Positions 8,229-16,415 are shown, numbered from the stretch's first letter. The stretch: DNA of 32,492 bases from JAVBLG01 sp031553655 (GCA_031553655.1 JAVBLG010000076.1:1-32492); one strand, 5' to 3'. Notes: generated by a model from the letters alone, not told the origin. Numbers and translations: made by a program.

Positions 8229-9068
8229 CTACTTCCCACTCACGGTCAGCACTATGGCCCGCTGTGTTTTTTGCATGACCACGCGGCCAAGCCCGATGAT
8301 CTTCCCGTCAACAGCCGGGCGCATGACTTTCATCAGTTCCTGGGCCGCCAGGTGAGGGTTTTCCACGGCAAAGTCCCAGGCGGTTATGCCGTCGATATTC
8401 GTATTGATGACCTGCCGCAGAATGGCGGCCGAACCATAGGCCACATGCTTTGTGCCCATGGCGCGCGCCTTCCAGTACGGCAACGGCTTGGCGTCCCAGA
8501 TGCGGCGCATGATGCGGGCCAGCTTTTCTTCCTGCGGCAGCGCCGAAGCCGTCTTTATAGCCTCGGCATACGGTTTTAAATCAGCTTCAGCCGCCGCTTT
8601 CTGCGCTTCGGACTGTTTTTTGCCGCTGCCGATGAGCCGCAGATTGGTGGAAGAATATTTGGCGTCGATGATGCCGTTTACCTGGAACACCTCACTGTCG
8701 CAGATGAAGTTGAAATCTATGGGATAGGCCGAAAACTCCGGGGGCACGTCATTGCTGATGCGCAGGAATACGTCATGGCCCTCGTTTTTTATTTCCAGCT
8801 CCAACCCCTTGCCGGTGGGAAAAAGCACGTCGGTGATCACCCCGTCGCAATGGATGCGATTGGTGTAATGGCGGGCGAAAGCGGCGAATGAGCGGCGATC
8901 CGGCCTGGCGCTTTGCCATTCCGGTTGCTCAATCTGATTTTTGAAGGCTTCGGCTCCGCTTTCGTATTTCATCTGGCGCGCGGCTTCTCTGGCCGCCCAG
9001 GCGTCATTTGCCTGGAGCGCGCAGTAAAGCGGTATACTCAGCAGGAGAAAGATTAATAATCTCTTCAA
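8229..9068 (-). CDS. traK: TraK, secretin-like core protein
   Basis: TraK is the VirB9-like periplasmic/outer-membrane component that bridges TraV and TraB. The 279-residue product has a signal peptide (MKRLLIFLLLSIPLYCALQ to about AWA, residue 25). A central beta-rich region has typical TraK features (VLFPTGKGLELEIKNEG, then FNFICDSEVFQVNGI). The start appears to be TTG 9066-9068, with GGGGGA 7 bases upstream. This places it 65 bases inside traE, an unusually long overlap, but the signal peptide begins exactly there. The C-terminal part contains KHVAYGSAAILRQVI and a beta-rich end. It is slightly longer than TraK of F (242). Confidence 0.82.
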   Translation of the reverse strand: MKRLLIFLLLSIPLYCALQANDAWAAREAARQMKYESGAEAFKNQIEQPEWQSARPDRRSFAAFARHYTNRIHCDGVITDVLFPTGKGLELEIKNEGHDVFLRISNDVPPEFSAYPIDFNFICDSEVFQVNGIIDAKYSSTNLRLIGSGKKQSEAQKAAAEADLKPYAEAIKTASALPQEEKLARIMRRIWDAKPLPYWKARAMGTKHVAYGSAAILRQVINTNIDGITAWDFAVENPHLAAQELMKVMRPAVDGKIIGLGRVVMQKTQRAIVLTVSGK

Positions 9069-9594
9069 TTTGAAATCCCCCGTTTTTTACGGAAAATACA
9101 TATTTGATATTGATGTCTTCTTTGGTCAGTTCCTGTCCGGCCGACCAGCGGATGGTGCTGCCGGCGATTACGCAGGCCGTGGGCCCTAGGATGTGAAACT
9201 CGCGGGCCATGAAAGACTCGCTGATTTTCAGCCTGGAGATCTGGTCTATTTTGCGTTGCAGGGAATTCTTCACCTCCTCCAGGCGATTGCTTGGAATGTA
9301 GGCCAGAAACTCCCGGTAACGCGCGGCCGCGTTATGCGGCGTGTAGGTGTAGAGCAGCCCGGTCATGTGCAGGATCATCACCCGCACATAATCCGGAGAC
9401 ACATTTTCTCCTTCCAACTCAATTTTTCCGGCCAGATGAGTGGGCACAATGACAATGCGCGTGCGCTCGGCCTGATAGACGATGCAGGCCGCCAGCAGCA
9501 CAACCAGGGTGACTAGAACCGCCACCAGGGCCATGAGCAGCTTCTTTTTCTGCATGGCATCGGCCAGATGCTCGCGGTAAATGGCGAAATCCAA
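9004..9594 (-). CDS. traE: TraE, VirB8-like inner-membrane core protein
   Basis: TraE is a bitopic inner-membrane protein of the pilus assembly core. The 196-residue protein has a short cytoplasmic N-terminus, one transmembrane helix (about 19-40, LLMALVAVLVTLVVLLAACIV) and a periplasmic domain. Family-typical features are IVPTHLAGKIELEGENVSP and a conserved Tyr-rich stretch (LLYTYTPHNAAARY). The start is TTG 9592-9594, with AGGGGG 7 bases upstream at the end of traL. Length matches TraE of F (188). It is followed by an overlapping traK. Confidence 0.87.
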   Translation of the reverse strand: MDFAIYREHLADAMQKKKLLMALVAVLVTLVVLLAACIVYQAERTRIVIVPTHLAGKIELEGENVSPDYVRVMILHMTGLLYTYTPHNAAARYREFLAYIPSNRLEEVKNSLQRKIDQISRLKISESFMAREFHILGPTACVIAGSTIRWSAGQELTKEDINIKYVFSVKNGGFQIEEIINLSPAEYTALLRAPGK

Positions 9595-9598
9595 AACA

Positions 9599-9886
9599 CT
9601 ACCCCCTGAATTTTTTGATGTATCCGTCAGGATAGCCCTTGTAGGTGAAAATTCCGTAGCGGTGCATGATGTTGCTCATGATGCCTCTGGGGAATTTCTG
9701 CTGATATTTGGTGAGCCCCCAGGCATAGACAAAGGCCAGGCCCCAGAACAGGAGCATGTGCCTGGTGAACACCCCGAGCAGAATGAAGACGAAGGCCGGA
9801 AGAAAAGTATCCACATCCCAGATCAGAATGGTGATTGGAGCGTCAAGATACCTTGGTATCCGGCCGTTTCCCTTGTTTTCGAGCAT
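9599..9886 (-). CDS. traL: TraL, small inner-membrane core protein
   Basis: TraL is the small inner-membrane protein (VirB3-like) that sits between pilin and TraE in every F-type operon. The 95 residues begin with the diagnostic RIPRYLDAP motif (about 9-17). Two hydrophobic helices follow (about 26-40 and 44-58) and then a basic C-terminus. Length matches TraL of F (91). ATG 9884-9886 starts it, and the stop lies 4 bases before the TTG start of traE. The neighbours traA, traE, traK and traB confirm the assignment. Confidence 0.88.
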   Translation of the reverse strand: MLENKGNGRIPRYLDAPITILIWDVDTFLPAFVFILLGVFTRHMLLFWGLAFVYAWGLTKYQQKFPRGIMSNIMHRYGIFTYKGYPDGYIKKFRG

Positions 9887-9914
9887 TGCGTCGCCTACCT
9901 GTGAAAATGTGTTT

Positions 9915-10220
9915 TCACGCGATGTAGCCGAAGGTCTGGACGACGTTTTCCAATGAAATCATCACGCCGGCCGCCAACGTGCAGATGAGAAAGGTCGGAA
10001 TAGAGCCGCGCACGGCCGCCACCAGACCCCAGGCCAGAGTGCCGCCCGTGAGCGTGGCCCCCATCGGCCCCTGAAGGAGTTTGGTGAAGAAAATATCGTA
10101 GAATTCGTACCACATATCGCCCGTTGTGAGCGCTTTGAAAGCATGGGCATTGCTGGACGCGGCCAGAAAGCCCAAACTGAAAATGGCTATTTTCATTCCA
10201 TTGCGTTTCTTGGAGTTCAT
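9915..10220 (-). CDS. traA: TraA-type pilin precursor
   Basis: This is the likely pilin subunit. The 101-residue precursor has a signal peptide with cleavage predicted after AHA (residue 27). The mature part of about 74 residues has two hydrophobic helices (about 52-70 and 74-92) separated by a short basic turn (VRGS), the usual F/VirB2-type pilin topology. ATG 10218-10220 has AGGTGA 6 bases upstream. Its place immediately before traL is the standard pilin position. Pilin sequences diverge fast, so the call rests on topology, size and position more than on residue matches. The DNA just upstream holds an unusual run of perfect hairpins (10303-10433) that could raise mRNA stability for this abundant protein. 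Confidence 0.8.
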   Translation of the reverse strand: MNSKKRNGMKIAIFSLGFLAASSNAHAFKALTTGDMWYEFYDIFFTKLLQGPMGATLTGGTLAWGLVAAVRGSIPTFLICTLAAGVMISLENVVQTFGYIA

Positions 10221-10302
10221 TTTGTTTCACCTATAGTGTTTTGTGTTTAAAATTATCCATTATCTTGATCTGTCTTTTTGAACCTGAAGCCGATTGTCCT
10301 GC

Positions 10303-10433
10303 GCCGCCTTTCACCGGCGGCTCGGAATCACATGTTGTTACGGCGGCTTCGCCGCCTACGTTACGAACACTTCGTGTTCGGACGGCCCTATCCACGCACG
10401 GGCCGTCAGAGCATTTCGCGGGCGAAATGCTCT
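10303..10433. repeat. Array of five perfect inverted repeats upstream of the pilin gene
   Basis: Five perfect hairpins lie in 131 bases: GCCGCC/GGCGGC (10303-10308/10316-10321); GGCGGC/GCCGCC with loop TTC (10342-10356); CGAACAC/GTGTTCG with loop TTC (10364-10380); GACGGCCC/GGGCCGTC (10381-10388/10400-10407); and the 12-bp AGAGCATTTCGC/GCGAAATGCTCT with a GG centre (10408-10433). The last three abut with no spacer. No open frame crosses them convincingly. They lie in the 249-base gap between the DUF4400-like gene and traA. No T run follows on the coding strand, so they are not simple terminators. Confidence 0.85.
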
Positions 10434-10469
10434 AAATATTATGTGAAAGGTTGGCGACGGCCTGCTGCG

Positions 10470-11099
10470 TTACCAGAAAAAGACCGGAGCGAGCAGCAAA
10501 GACCATGTGCGCGGGCTGGTAAGCCAGATTTCCGAAGTTCCGATTTGCGCGGTCAGGGGCAAAACAATGCCCGTGCCCGGGAATTCGCTGCCGAACGGCA
10601 GGCATAAAAACAGAAAGGCCAGTGAGAACATGACAAAGGCCACCAGCGTGGCCACATGAAATCTGGTTGAGGATATGTTTTTGAAAAGCGCGGTATGCTC
10701 TTTATTGGCGATAAATCCTTCAATGCCGCCAAAGAGTAGCGCCATGCAGAATACGGGCAGGGTCAGGAAAAGCCCGTAAAAACGCAGGGCGAAAATCTCA
10801 AAAATTATGCCCCAATGCCGGTATTTTCCCTTTATGCCCGTCATGGCCGGGCCGTCCATGAAGTCGATATTGTAACCGGCCGCCCGGTACAGCTCTTTTT
10901 CCCTGACCAGAGCCAGCCAGGAAACGGCGTTTTCGCGCCCGGCCTCGTAAATGCTGAAATACTCCCCGGCATTAGGGGCGTATTTGATGGCCCAGACATA
11001 ATAGAAGACGCTGGCCAGCATGATTGCCAGGCCGATCAGCATGACCGTGCGGATAAAACCCAACGGCCGCACCCTGGTGAACATTTCATCCACGCCCAT
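10470..11099 (-). CDS. DUF4400-like integrating-element membrane protein
   Basis: This is a 209-residue membrane protein with predicted helices at about 16-36, 105-125, 148-169 and at the extreme C-terminus. The arrangement, with an ARG-rich soluble loop after helix 1 and the stretch ALRFYGLFLTLPVFCMALLF followed by GGIEGFIANKE, resembles the DUF4400/TIGR03747 membrane proteins found in integrative conjugative elements. That family has no defined biochemical role but travels with transfer genes. Start ATG 11097-11099 has GGGAG 6 bases upstream. It sits immediately before the hairpin array and the pilin gene. The family match is by motif impression and is moderate. Confidence 0.55.
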   Translation of the reverse strand: MGVDEMFTRVRPLGFIRTVMLIGLAIMLASVFYYVWAIKYAPNAGEYFSIYEAGRENAVSWLALVREKELYRAAGYNIDFMDGPAMTGIKGKYRHWGIIFEIFALRFYGLFLTLPVFCMALLFGGIEGFIANKEHTALFKNISSTRFHVATLVAFVMFSLAFLFLCLPFGSEFPGTGIVLPLTAQIGTSEIWLTSPRTWSLLLAPVFFW

Positions 11100-11132
11100 A
11101 GCTCACTCCCTTTATGTCCGGGCCATCTGGCC

Positions 11133-11927
11133 TCATTTGCGGCCTTTACCCTTGCCTTCCTGGGGCGAGGCTTCAGAGCCGGGACTTTCAGAATCGGGCA
11201 TGACTTCAGTGGCATTGCCGTTTTCACCTTTCTCCGGAACCGACAACTCGGACTGGGCCAATTCTTCAAAGTAGCTCTCCAGAGAGGAAGCCTGGAGATC
11301 TTCCGTGGTTTGCGTGGATTCGCCTTGTTCTTCGGCTTTACGCTGATGGCCCAAAAATCTTAGCGGGAACATGCCGATGTTCACGCGCATGACATTGGTC
11401 AGTTCGCCGATGGTCAGCGTCATGTTGCGTACTGTGGCGGCGGCTTCGGAATCACCCACAGTCATGCCCAGATTTTCCAGAATGAGCTGGTAGCGTTTTT
11501 CCCGCGCGGTGCTCAGCATTTTGCGGCTGCGTTCCTGTACCGCCAGAAACAAAATCACCGCCTGCACCAGATCGCGGAACAGGGCGGGCAATTCAGGAAA
11601 GTGGCGATAAATGCGCACACGGCGGCGGCCGTCACTTTGGGTGTACGATTCGGCCAGAGGGGTGATTTCCATGTGCTCGCAAAGTTCGCCCTTGGTTTGC
11701 GGCGGCAGCGCGGCAAAATGGTTTCTGGAAAGCCTGAAGGCTTCCCGCAGCGTGGGATTGGAAGAAACGATGAGCAGTTGCGAGAGTTCCAGGGCGGCCT
11801 GGCGCTCTTTTTCCGATAACTGCTTTACGGATGGAGTTTCCCGGTTGATGCGGCGCGTCTCGGATACGTTATTCGGCGCGCCGCCATCGGGAGAAGTGGA
11901 AGATTGTTGCTGAAGATTCTCGCTCAT
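11133..11927 (-). CDS. Unknown cytoplasmic protein of the tra operon
   Basis: I do not recognise this 264-residue protein. It starts at ATG 11925-11927 with a strong AAGGAG 8 bases upstream. There is no signal peptide or clear membrane helix. The N-terminal ~30 residues are polar and probably disordered. The middle is mostly helical (EKERQAALELSQLL; LVQAVILFLAVQERSRKML), and the last ~60 residues are acidic and low in complexity (GESTQTTEDLQ, ESPGSEASPQ). It lies between a regulator gene and the DUF4400-like gene, 33 bases before the latter, so it is co-transcribed with transfer genes. Confidence 0.6.
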   Translation of the reverse strand: MSENLQQQSSTSPDGGAPNNVSETRRINRETPSVKQLSEKERQAALELSQLLIVSSNPTLREAFRLSRNHFAALPPQTKGELCEHMEITPLAESYTQSDGRRRVRIYRHFPELPALFRDLVQAVILFLAVQERSRKMLSTAREKRYQLILENLGMTVGDSEAAATVRNMTLTIGELTNVMRVNIGMFPLRFLGHQRKAEEQGESTQTTEDLQASSLESYFEELAQSELSVPEKGENGNATEVMPDSESPGSEASPQEGKGKGRK

Positions 11928-11984
11928 AAAAAGCTCTCCTTACCTTCAGCGGGCGGTGAGCTTGTGAGCGCAAGGGCTGGAAGC

Positions 11985-12962
11985 CTATTTTGTCAAAAAT
12001 TCCCCAAAAGTTTCTCTGGCTATGGACAAGAGGCTCTCCCGGATCTGCGCGATGCGCTGGCGGGAACAGGCCAGACCCAGCTCGTATTTTATTTCATTGT
12101 TGGACAGACCTTCAACAATGCATTCAAATATGGCCAGATCCTTTTCAACCACCGATTCGGCATCGCGGAAGGCTTCCGGAGAACTCTCCCGATATTTCAG
12201 GCGGCGCTCCAGAAGGCTGGCGCGAAATTTCTTAGATGCCTGTTCAAATTCACTATATTGCTGAACATAATCCGATGATGCGGCTATAACCGCGTCCAGA
12301 GCATAATTCGAAATATGGCATTCTTTTTCCGAGGTGTGCTCTTTTTTATGCCCGTTCTCCGTAAGAGCGTACGCATAGGCGTCATCCATTGTGAAGCCAA
12401 TGAGCACACGGTCGAGCATGGCATACAATAATTCTTCATATTCTATTTCCAGGATCAGTTTCCTATTCAGCTTGTTCACCAATTTTTTATTGATATATGT
12501 TTTTACTTCCTTGTTAAGGTTACATAAAAATTTTTTGAACGCTATTTGTGTGTCATTTGAGACTATGGTACATATATTTTGTTCATGATATGCAAAAAAA
12601 TTGTATCTGGGCTGCAAATCAAGAACATCTTTTATGGTTAGAATGGATATTCTGCCTTTATGGCGTGGAGTATAAAAATGCTCGCCCCATAGCCCCTCTG
12701 ACTTCGAGTGCATTATAAATCTGGTAATGGCCCGTTGCACAACCATATTCCACTCTTCGGCAAATACGGACATAATTCCGATACGATTTGAGCGAGACAG
12801 TATGGCCTGTTCAATATCCCGGTAGCTCACTAAACGTTTTTTGCCATTGCCCAGGCTATAAATCTGATTTCCCTGAATAATGCGATAAATGTACTGAGAA
12901 GGCACACCATGTTTTTTGGCCATCGCTACCGCTTGAGATATACTGATCATGGTTAAGGTCAT
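11985..12962 (-). CDS. Predicted DNA-binding regulator with two HTH regions
   Basis: The 325-residue protein has an N-terminal excisionase/MerR-like helix-turn-helix (about residues 5-50: SISQAVAMAKKHGVPSQYIY, then a wing with KKRLVSYRDIE). A sigma-70 region 4/LuxR-like HTH lies at the C-terminus (about 275-310: FECIVEGLSNNEIKYELGL, then SRQRIAQIRESL). The middle has no motif I recognise. Such a layout suggests a transcription factor for the transfer genes, but direct evidence is absent. ATG 12960-12962 has AGGAA about 6 bases upstream. The coding DNA is more AT-rich than neighbouring tra genes, especially 12400-12960, suggesting separate ancestry. It lies inside the leftward operon. Confidence 0.6.
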   Translation of the reverse strand: MTLTMISISQAVAMAKKHGVPSQYIYRIIQGNQIYSLGNGKKRLVSYRDIEQAILSRSNRIGIMSVFAEEWNMVVQRAITRFIMHSKSEGLWGEHFYTPRHKGRISILTIKDVLDLQPRYNFFAYHEQNICTIVSNDTQIAFKKFLCNLNKEVKTYINKKLVNKLNRKLILEIEYEELLYAMLDRVLIGFTMDDAYAYALTENGHKKEHTSEKECHISNYALDAVIAASSDYVQQYSEFEQASKKFRASLLERRLKYRESSPEAFRDAESVVEKDLAIFECIVEGLSNNEIKYELGLACSRQRIAQIRESLLSIARETFGEFLTK

Positions 12963-13058
12963 ATGCGTTTCCTGAATACTTACATAAAATTTTCAGCCCC
13001 AAATTTTGATAAAATCCTTTTACTATTTCTTTACTATTCTTTCGTATTACCATTTTAT

Positions 13059-13484
13059 TCAGCCTGTTGAGCCATATTTATCCCTACCCCTTTCATCCAA
13101 GGGCAACTTTTTACAATTTCCGGGAATCGACAATTTCGGTGACGCATTGTCCGATGCGGAATCAAGGCCAACCTGTTCCCGGCAATCTTCAAGGCAGACC
13201 CGGCGCTGAAGTCCATTTCTGCCGCATTTGCCGGGAATCCAGCGAACCGCGCCCCGGCGTATAAAGGCGTAAATCGTCTGGCGGGTCACCCCGCATATTA
13301 TTGCGGCGTTTTCAACCGGCGCAAAATTTGAATTAAATGCGTTGCCGGTAATATCTTCGTAACAAAGCAGAATATCTCGTTTAATCCGCGCGAAACGTAT
13401 TTGTCCTCCCTTGGCCATACGATGCAGGGAGCGAGGGCTTTTTCCGGTTAAAAGGGCGGCGTTTTGAACAGTTATATAGCTCAT
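13059..13484 (-). CDS. Small protein with two tandem HTH (excisionase-like) motifs
   Basis: The 141-residue protein contains two similar helix-turn-helix units. The first is at about residues 3-48 (TVQNAALLTGKSPRSLHRMA, then a wing and YEDI). The second is at about 55-105 (VENAAIICGVTRQTIYAFIR, then VRWIPGK and LEDC). Each looks like a MerR/excisionase (HTH_17) fold, so the gene may have arisen by duplication. It is likely a DNA-binding regulator or accessory factor. The start ATG 13482-13484 is 3 bases after the transglycosylase stop, so translation is probably coupled. The pair with the following larger HTH gene suggests a regulatory insert within the tra operon. Confidence 0.6.
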   Translation of the reverse strand: MSYITVQNAALLTGKSPRSLHRMAKGGQIRFARIKRDILLCYEDITGNAFNSNFAPVENAAIICGVTRQTIYAFIRRGAVRWIPGKCGRNGLQRRVCLEDCREQVGLDSASDNASPKLSIPGNCKKLPLDERGRDKYGSTG

Positions 13485-13487
13485 GGC

Positions 13488-14075
13488 TCATTCTACCTTT
13501 TGATTGGCGGAGGTGGAGGCAAGAGCTTCTTTTTGCGCGACAACGCTTTTGAGGCGGCGTAATATTTTACCCGAGTAATCCAGGCCGCGCGCGGGATTTT
13601 TACGCACCGGGGTATGATATGAGCCCACGCCTTTCCAGTTCAGGCCGTGTTTTTGCAATTCAGTGGCCAGGATCCAGGCCCCGAAGATGATATTGGCATG
13701 TGGCTCAATAGCCACTTCAACAGGGATGCTGTACTTTTTCAGCCAGTACGAATTCACCTGCATCAGGCCCACGTCGAAGCTTTTGCCGGCAGCCAGAGCT
13801 TTGTTGGCGATATTCACGGCTTCGTACTTGCCTGGAGGATAATAATCTCGTCCGGCCACATTCACGCACCAGGGCCGCATGGAACTTTCCTGATTGGCGA
13901 TGGCCACCAGCAGGGAGTGCGGCACATCCCAGAGCACGCTGGCTTTTTCAAAATATTCATTCAAAGCTGGGGGAGGCAGCACGGATTCGGCTTGGGAAGA
14001 TTTGCAGAAAATGGAAAAAAATATTGCGATTGAAAAAATTATGCCAGTAATACAATATGATTTATGGCCAACCAT
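13488..14075 (-). CDS. Lytic transglycosylase (SLT domain)
   Basis: This enzyme cleaves peptidoglycan between MurNAc and GlcNAc to let the secretion apparatus through the wall; homologues are P19 of R1 and VirB1. The 195-residue product has a signal peptide (about 1-29, ending SSQA). The catalytic Glu is predicted at residue 63 in AIANQESSMRPW, followed by the Gly-Leu-Met-Gln signature in DVGLMQVNSYW. The segment GAWILATELQKHG and then the YHTP region complete the SLT fold. ATG 14073-14075 is preceded by AAGGA. It is followed 3 bases later by the tandem HTH gene. Confidence 0.88.
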   Translation of the reverse strand: MVGHKSYCITGIIFSIAIFFSIFCKSSQAESVLPPPALNEYFEKASVLWDVPHSLLVAIANQESSMRPWCVNVAGRDYYPPGKYEAVNIANKALAAGKSFDVGLMQVNSYWLKKYSIPVEVAIEPHANIIFGAWILATELQKHGLNWKGVGSYHTPVRKNPARGLDYSGKILRRLKSVVAQKEALASTSANQKVE

Positions 14076-14087
14076 GTTGTCTATCCT

Positions 14088-14963
14088 TTACTTGGAAACT
14101 GTGCCTAAAAAATCCTCGAACACTTCAAAGTTTTTCACTGTTTCGGGGCGTTCGTATCGCCGCTCCTTGAACCAGATGCTGAAGGCGTTAAGCAGGCCTC
14201 GCTCCAGAGTGGAGAAGTCGGCCAGGCCGGATTTTAAACGCCGCCGTTCTATTTTGCCTTTCACATTGCCCACAACCCAGATGTCCGGCACGCTCTGAAT
14301 GCCGTATTCCGCGATAGCCTTGGGATTTTGACTCACATCCACCGCCGTGAAATTCTTCCACTGCCATTTGTTCATAAACTCGGCCAAAATGGGCTTCTGG
14401 CGCTCACAATAGGCGCACTCGGGTGAAAAGAAGTAAATAAGCCCCATGTCCGCCCGCATTTGTCCGATAGCCAGGGCGCGATCTTCCCGTTCAGTTATGG
14501 CCTCGATTTTGGAGCCGAGCGTGGTGGGCGAGCGCTGCGCTGTTTCGTCAAGCAGCGGATACTTGAGCACGGCTTCCGACCAGGCCTCCTGAAAAGCCTT
14601 GGCCCGGCGCATGGCCACGCCTTGCAGCTTCAGGTAGGTCAACATGCGTTTCTGGTCTTTGGGATTTTGTTCGGCATGTGAAAGCGCGGCATTGATCAAG
14701 TCGCTCAATTGCTTTGACGGCATAGTCCAAACAGCATTCCAATCCACCTGGCCGGTAAAGGGCGCTGGGGTATCGTGGGGGGCTTCCGGAGTGTGCCTTT
14801 GAGATTCAGCCGGTTTTTCTTCCCGCTCGTAGCAATACCAGCCCCGGCAAACTTCTGGAGTGAACATCCAGGGTACATGCGCATCAGCATCTTGGGCATA
14901 GGGTTCTGCCGGGATGAGCGCGCTTAAAATCAGGATAAGAAACGTACAGGACAATTTTTTCAT
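14088..14963 (-). CDS. traF: TraF, thioredoxin-like pilus assembly protein
   Basis: F-type TraF is a periplasmic thioredoxin-fold protein needed for pilus assembly. The 291-residue product has a signal peptide (MKKLSCTFLILILSALIPAE). An N-terminal helical region includes the family-typical start PWMFTPEVCRGWYCYERE, and a C-terminal thioredoxin fold follows with LIYFFSPECAYCERQKP. The CxxC pair is Cys183/Cys186 (CAYC), so this copy could be redox-active, whereas TraF of F itself lacks the pair. SVPDIWVV supplies the cis-Pro loop. The start codon overlaps the trbC stop as ATGA, implying coupling. A DsbC-like protein in the other operon (28289-29263) is a plausible redox partner. Confidence 0.87.
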   Translation of the reverse strand: MKKLSCTFLILILSALIPAEPYAQDADAHVPWMFTPEVCRGWYCYEREEKPAESQRHTPEAPHDTPAPFTGQVDWNAVWTMPSKQLSDLINAALSHAEQNPKDQKRMLTYLKLQGVAMRRAKAFQEAWSEAVLKYPLLDETAQRSPTTLGSKIEAITEREDRALAIGQMRADMGLIYFFSPECAYCERQKPILAEFMNKWQWKNFTAVDVSQNPKAIAEYGIQSVPDIWVVGNVKGKIERRRLKSGLADFSTLERGLLNAFSIWFKERRYERPETVKNFEVFEDFLGTVSK

Positions 14964-15832
14964 TTCACGCCCTCAGACCCGCTGTTGAAATTTTTATCCA
15001 CCAGACCGGCCAGTCTGATAAGTTCGGCGTCGGCCGGACGCACGAGCTGAAAGCGCCGCAGCACATGAGACAGCGGCATATCGCCGTACCAGAGCAGAAA
15101 ATTTTTGTCGGCCAACTTTTCCCCGTTCAAACATCCGGCCAGCGAAGACGGTTCCGGCAGATAAACTATGGCAGGCACACGCTCGATGCCGAAAGCGCGG
15201 AACAGCATGGGGTTTATGTCCAAGGGCCCGGAGGCGCAGTTGCTCTTTTCCGTGATATTGGCGGAGCCGCATAAAACGCGCCGCGTCCATTGTTCCGTCG
15301 CGGCAAAGGATTTGGGATCGTCACCCACAAGGCCGCGCAACAGCAGAACTCCTCCGGTATCCTGCAAGTCCATGAGCAAATTTCTCAGTGTGGTCAGCGG
15401 CACGGATTCGGAAACAAAAATATAAAGACGCCGCTGGTCATAAACGTCAGCAGGCTGGTTGGAAGTGGCCAGGCGCTCCAGGTATTCCCTGTCCACCTTA
15501 TGATTCACGGGAGATTCGGAAACTATTCTGGCCATAATGTCTTGTTGATAACGTTCAATACGATCCTTTTGCCTGGTGAAAGACTCGTTTTTAATTTTGT
15601 CGGCGGCGGCCATGTTCGCGCGGCCTTCTTCGGTGGATAATGAGCCGGAAAAAACTGAAAGCGCCTCCATCCATTGTTGTTCAGCTTCCCGCTGCCCTGT
15701 TCCCATACCGGATACAATTTGTGAGTTCAGCGGCGGCCCCGGAGGAGCGCATGGATTGGCAACAGCGATGCCGGCGCATAAAACAGCCCATAACAAAGAC
15801 ATGACGTGCAAAGCGATAATTGGTTTTTTCAT
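14960..15832 (-). CDS. trbC: TrbC, F-type pilin assembly protein
   Basis: TrbC is a periplasmic protein with a thioredoxin-like C-terminal domain required for F pilus assembly. I chose ATG 15830-15832 (290 aa): AGGA lies 8 bases upstream and a signal peptide follows (MKKPIIALHVMSLLW to about AVANP). A longer frame starts 60 bases earlier but has no support. Typical TrbC features are LYIFVSESVPLTTLRNLL (about residues 140-160), GVLLLRGLVGDD and FGIERVPAIVYLP. It begins 10 bases after the Cys-cluster gene and overlaps traF by 4 bases. In F, trbC lies between traU and traN; here it heads the operon. Confidence 0.85.
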   Translation of the reverse strand: MKKPIIALHVMSLLWAVLCAGIAVANPCAPPGPPLNSQIVSGMGTGQREAEQQWMEALSVFSGSLSTEEGRANMAAADKIKNESFTRQKDRIERYQQDIMARIVSESPVNHKVDREYLERLATSNQPADVYDQRRLYIFVSESVPLTTLRNLLMDLQDTGGVLLLRGLVGDDPKSFAATEQWTRRVLCGSANITEKSNCASGPLDINPMLFRAFGIERVPAIVYLPEPSSLAGCLNGEKLADKNFLLWYGDMPLSHVLRRFQLVRPADAELIRLAGLVDKNFNSGSEGVK

Positions 15833-15842
15833 GGCGCGATTC

Positions 15843-16415
15843 CTATGTATGACGTTTTTGTGGAGATACCGGATAGTTGCGGCAAAATTCATCCAGAGCT
15901 TGCCGTATTTCCATTAAACTTGGGCCAATATCGCGCACCATATCCAGAATTGAACTGATGATGCGCAGACTCTTTTCACCGCCTACCCCAAGCTCGCCAC
16001 GCTTGCGTCTTTTGTCCGCCTCGCATTCACATTGGCGTATGCGCTTGATGCTCCGGGTGATGTCCTTGCTGTGCGCGTTCAGGGTGACCAGTATTTTCTG
16101 AAAGCCGCTATGGGCACGGCCATGTGTAGGCAAAAAACGCGCTCGGGGAATCATTTGCGACTTTTCCTTGTAAATTAGCCTGGTCGTATTTCCTGTCGGC
16201 CCCGGCTTTTTCAATTTGACCCGCACATAGCGCTGCCAGGTGATGGAGTGCGGGCAACGCGCGCAATGCTTTGAGCATTTGACCAGAATCACTATCCAGC
16301 CGGATGTGCCAACGGGCGGAACGCGCAATTGAAACTCTCTGGCCGCCCTGCGCATCAGAGCCTTTGTCTGTTCGAGTTCGCTTTCCAGGTTGTTTAAGAT
16401 TTCCGTCTGCCGCAT
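15843..16415 (-). CDS. Unknown protein with a Cys cluster, first gene of the leftward operon
   Basis: I do not recognise this 190-residue protein. A helical N-terminus (ESELEQTKALMRRAAREF) is followed by a basic segment with three Cys and two His close together (Cys47, Cys51, Cys54 in KCSKHCARCPHSITWQRY). This looks like a small zinc-binding site and is somewhat like DUF6788-type 'CGK..CRC' proteins. A second basic, Cys-containing stretch (RQCECEADKRRKR) lies around residue 130, and the C-terminus is helical. It is highly basic overall, so nucleic acid binding is plausible. ATG 16413-16415 has only a weak AGAAG upstream. Being first after the control region, it could act in regulation or DNA processing. 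Confidence 0.6.
   Translation of the reverse strand: MRQTEILNNLESELEQTKALMRRAAREFQLRVPPVGTSGWIVILVKCSKHCARCPHSITWQRYVRVKLKKPGPTGNTTRLIYKEKSQMIPRARFLPTHGRAHSGFQKILVTLNAHSKDITRSIKRIRQCECEADKRRKRGELGVGGEKSLRIISSILDMVRDIGPSLMEIRQALDEFCRNYPVSPQKRHT

Noticed and set aside
10303..10433. CRISPR or iteron array
   Set aside because: The hairpins differ in sequence from each other and do not repeat.
16256..16277. Radical SAM motif (C-x3-C-x2-C) in the 190-residue protein
   Set aside because: The protein is too short and basic for a radical SAM barrel and lacks the other motifs.
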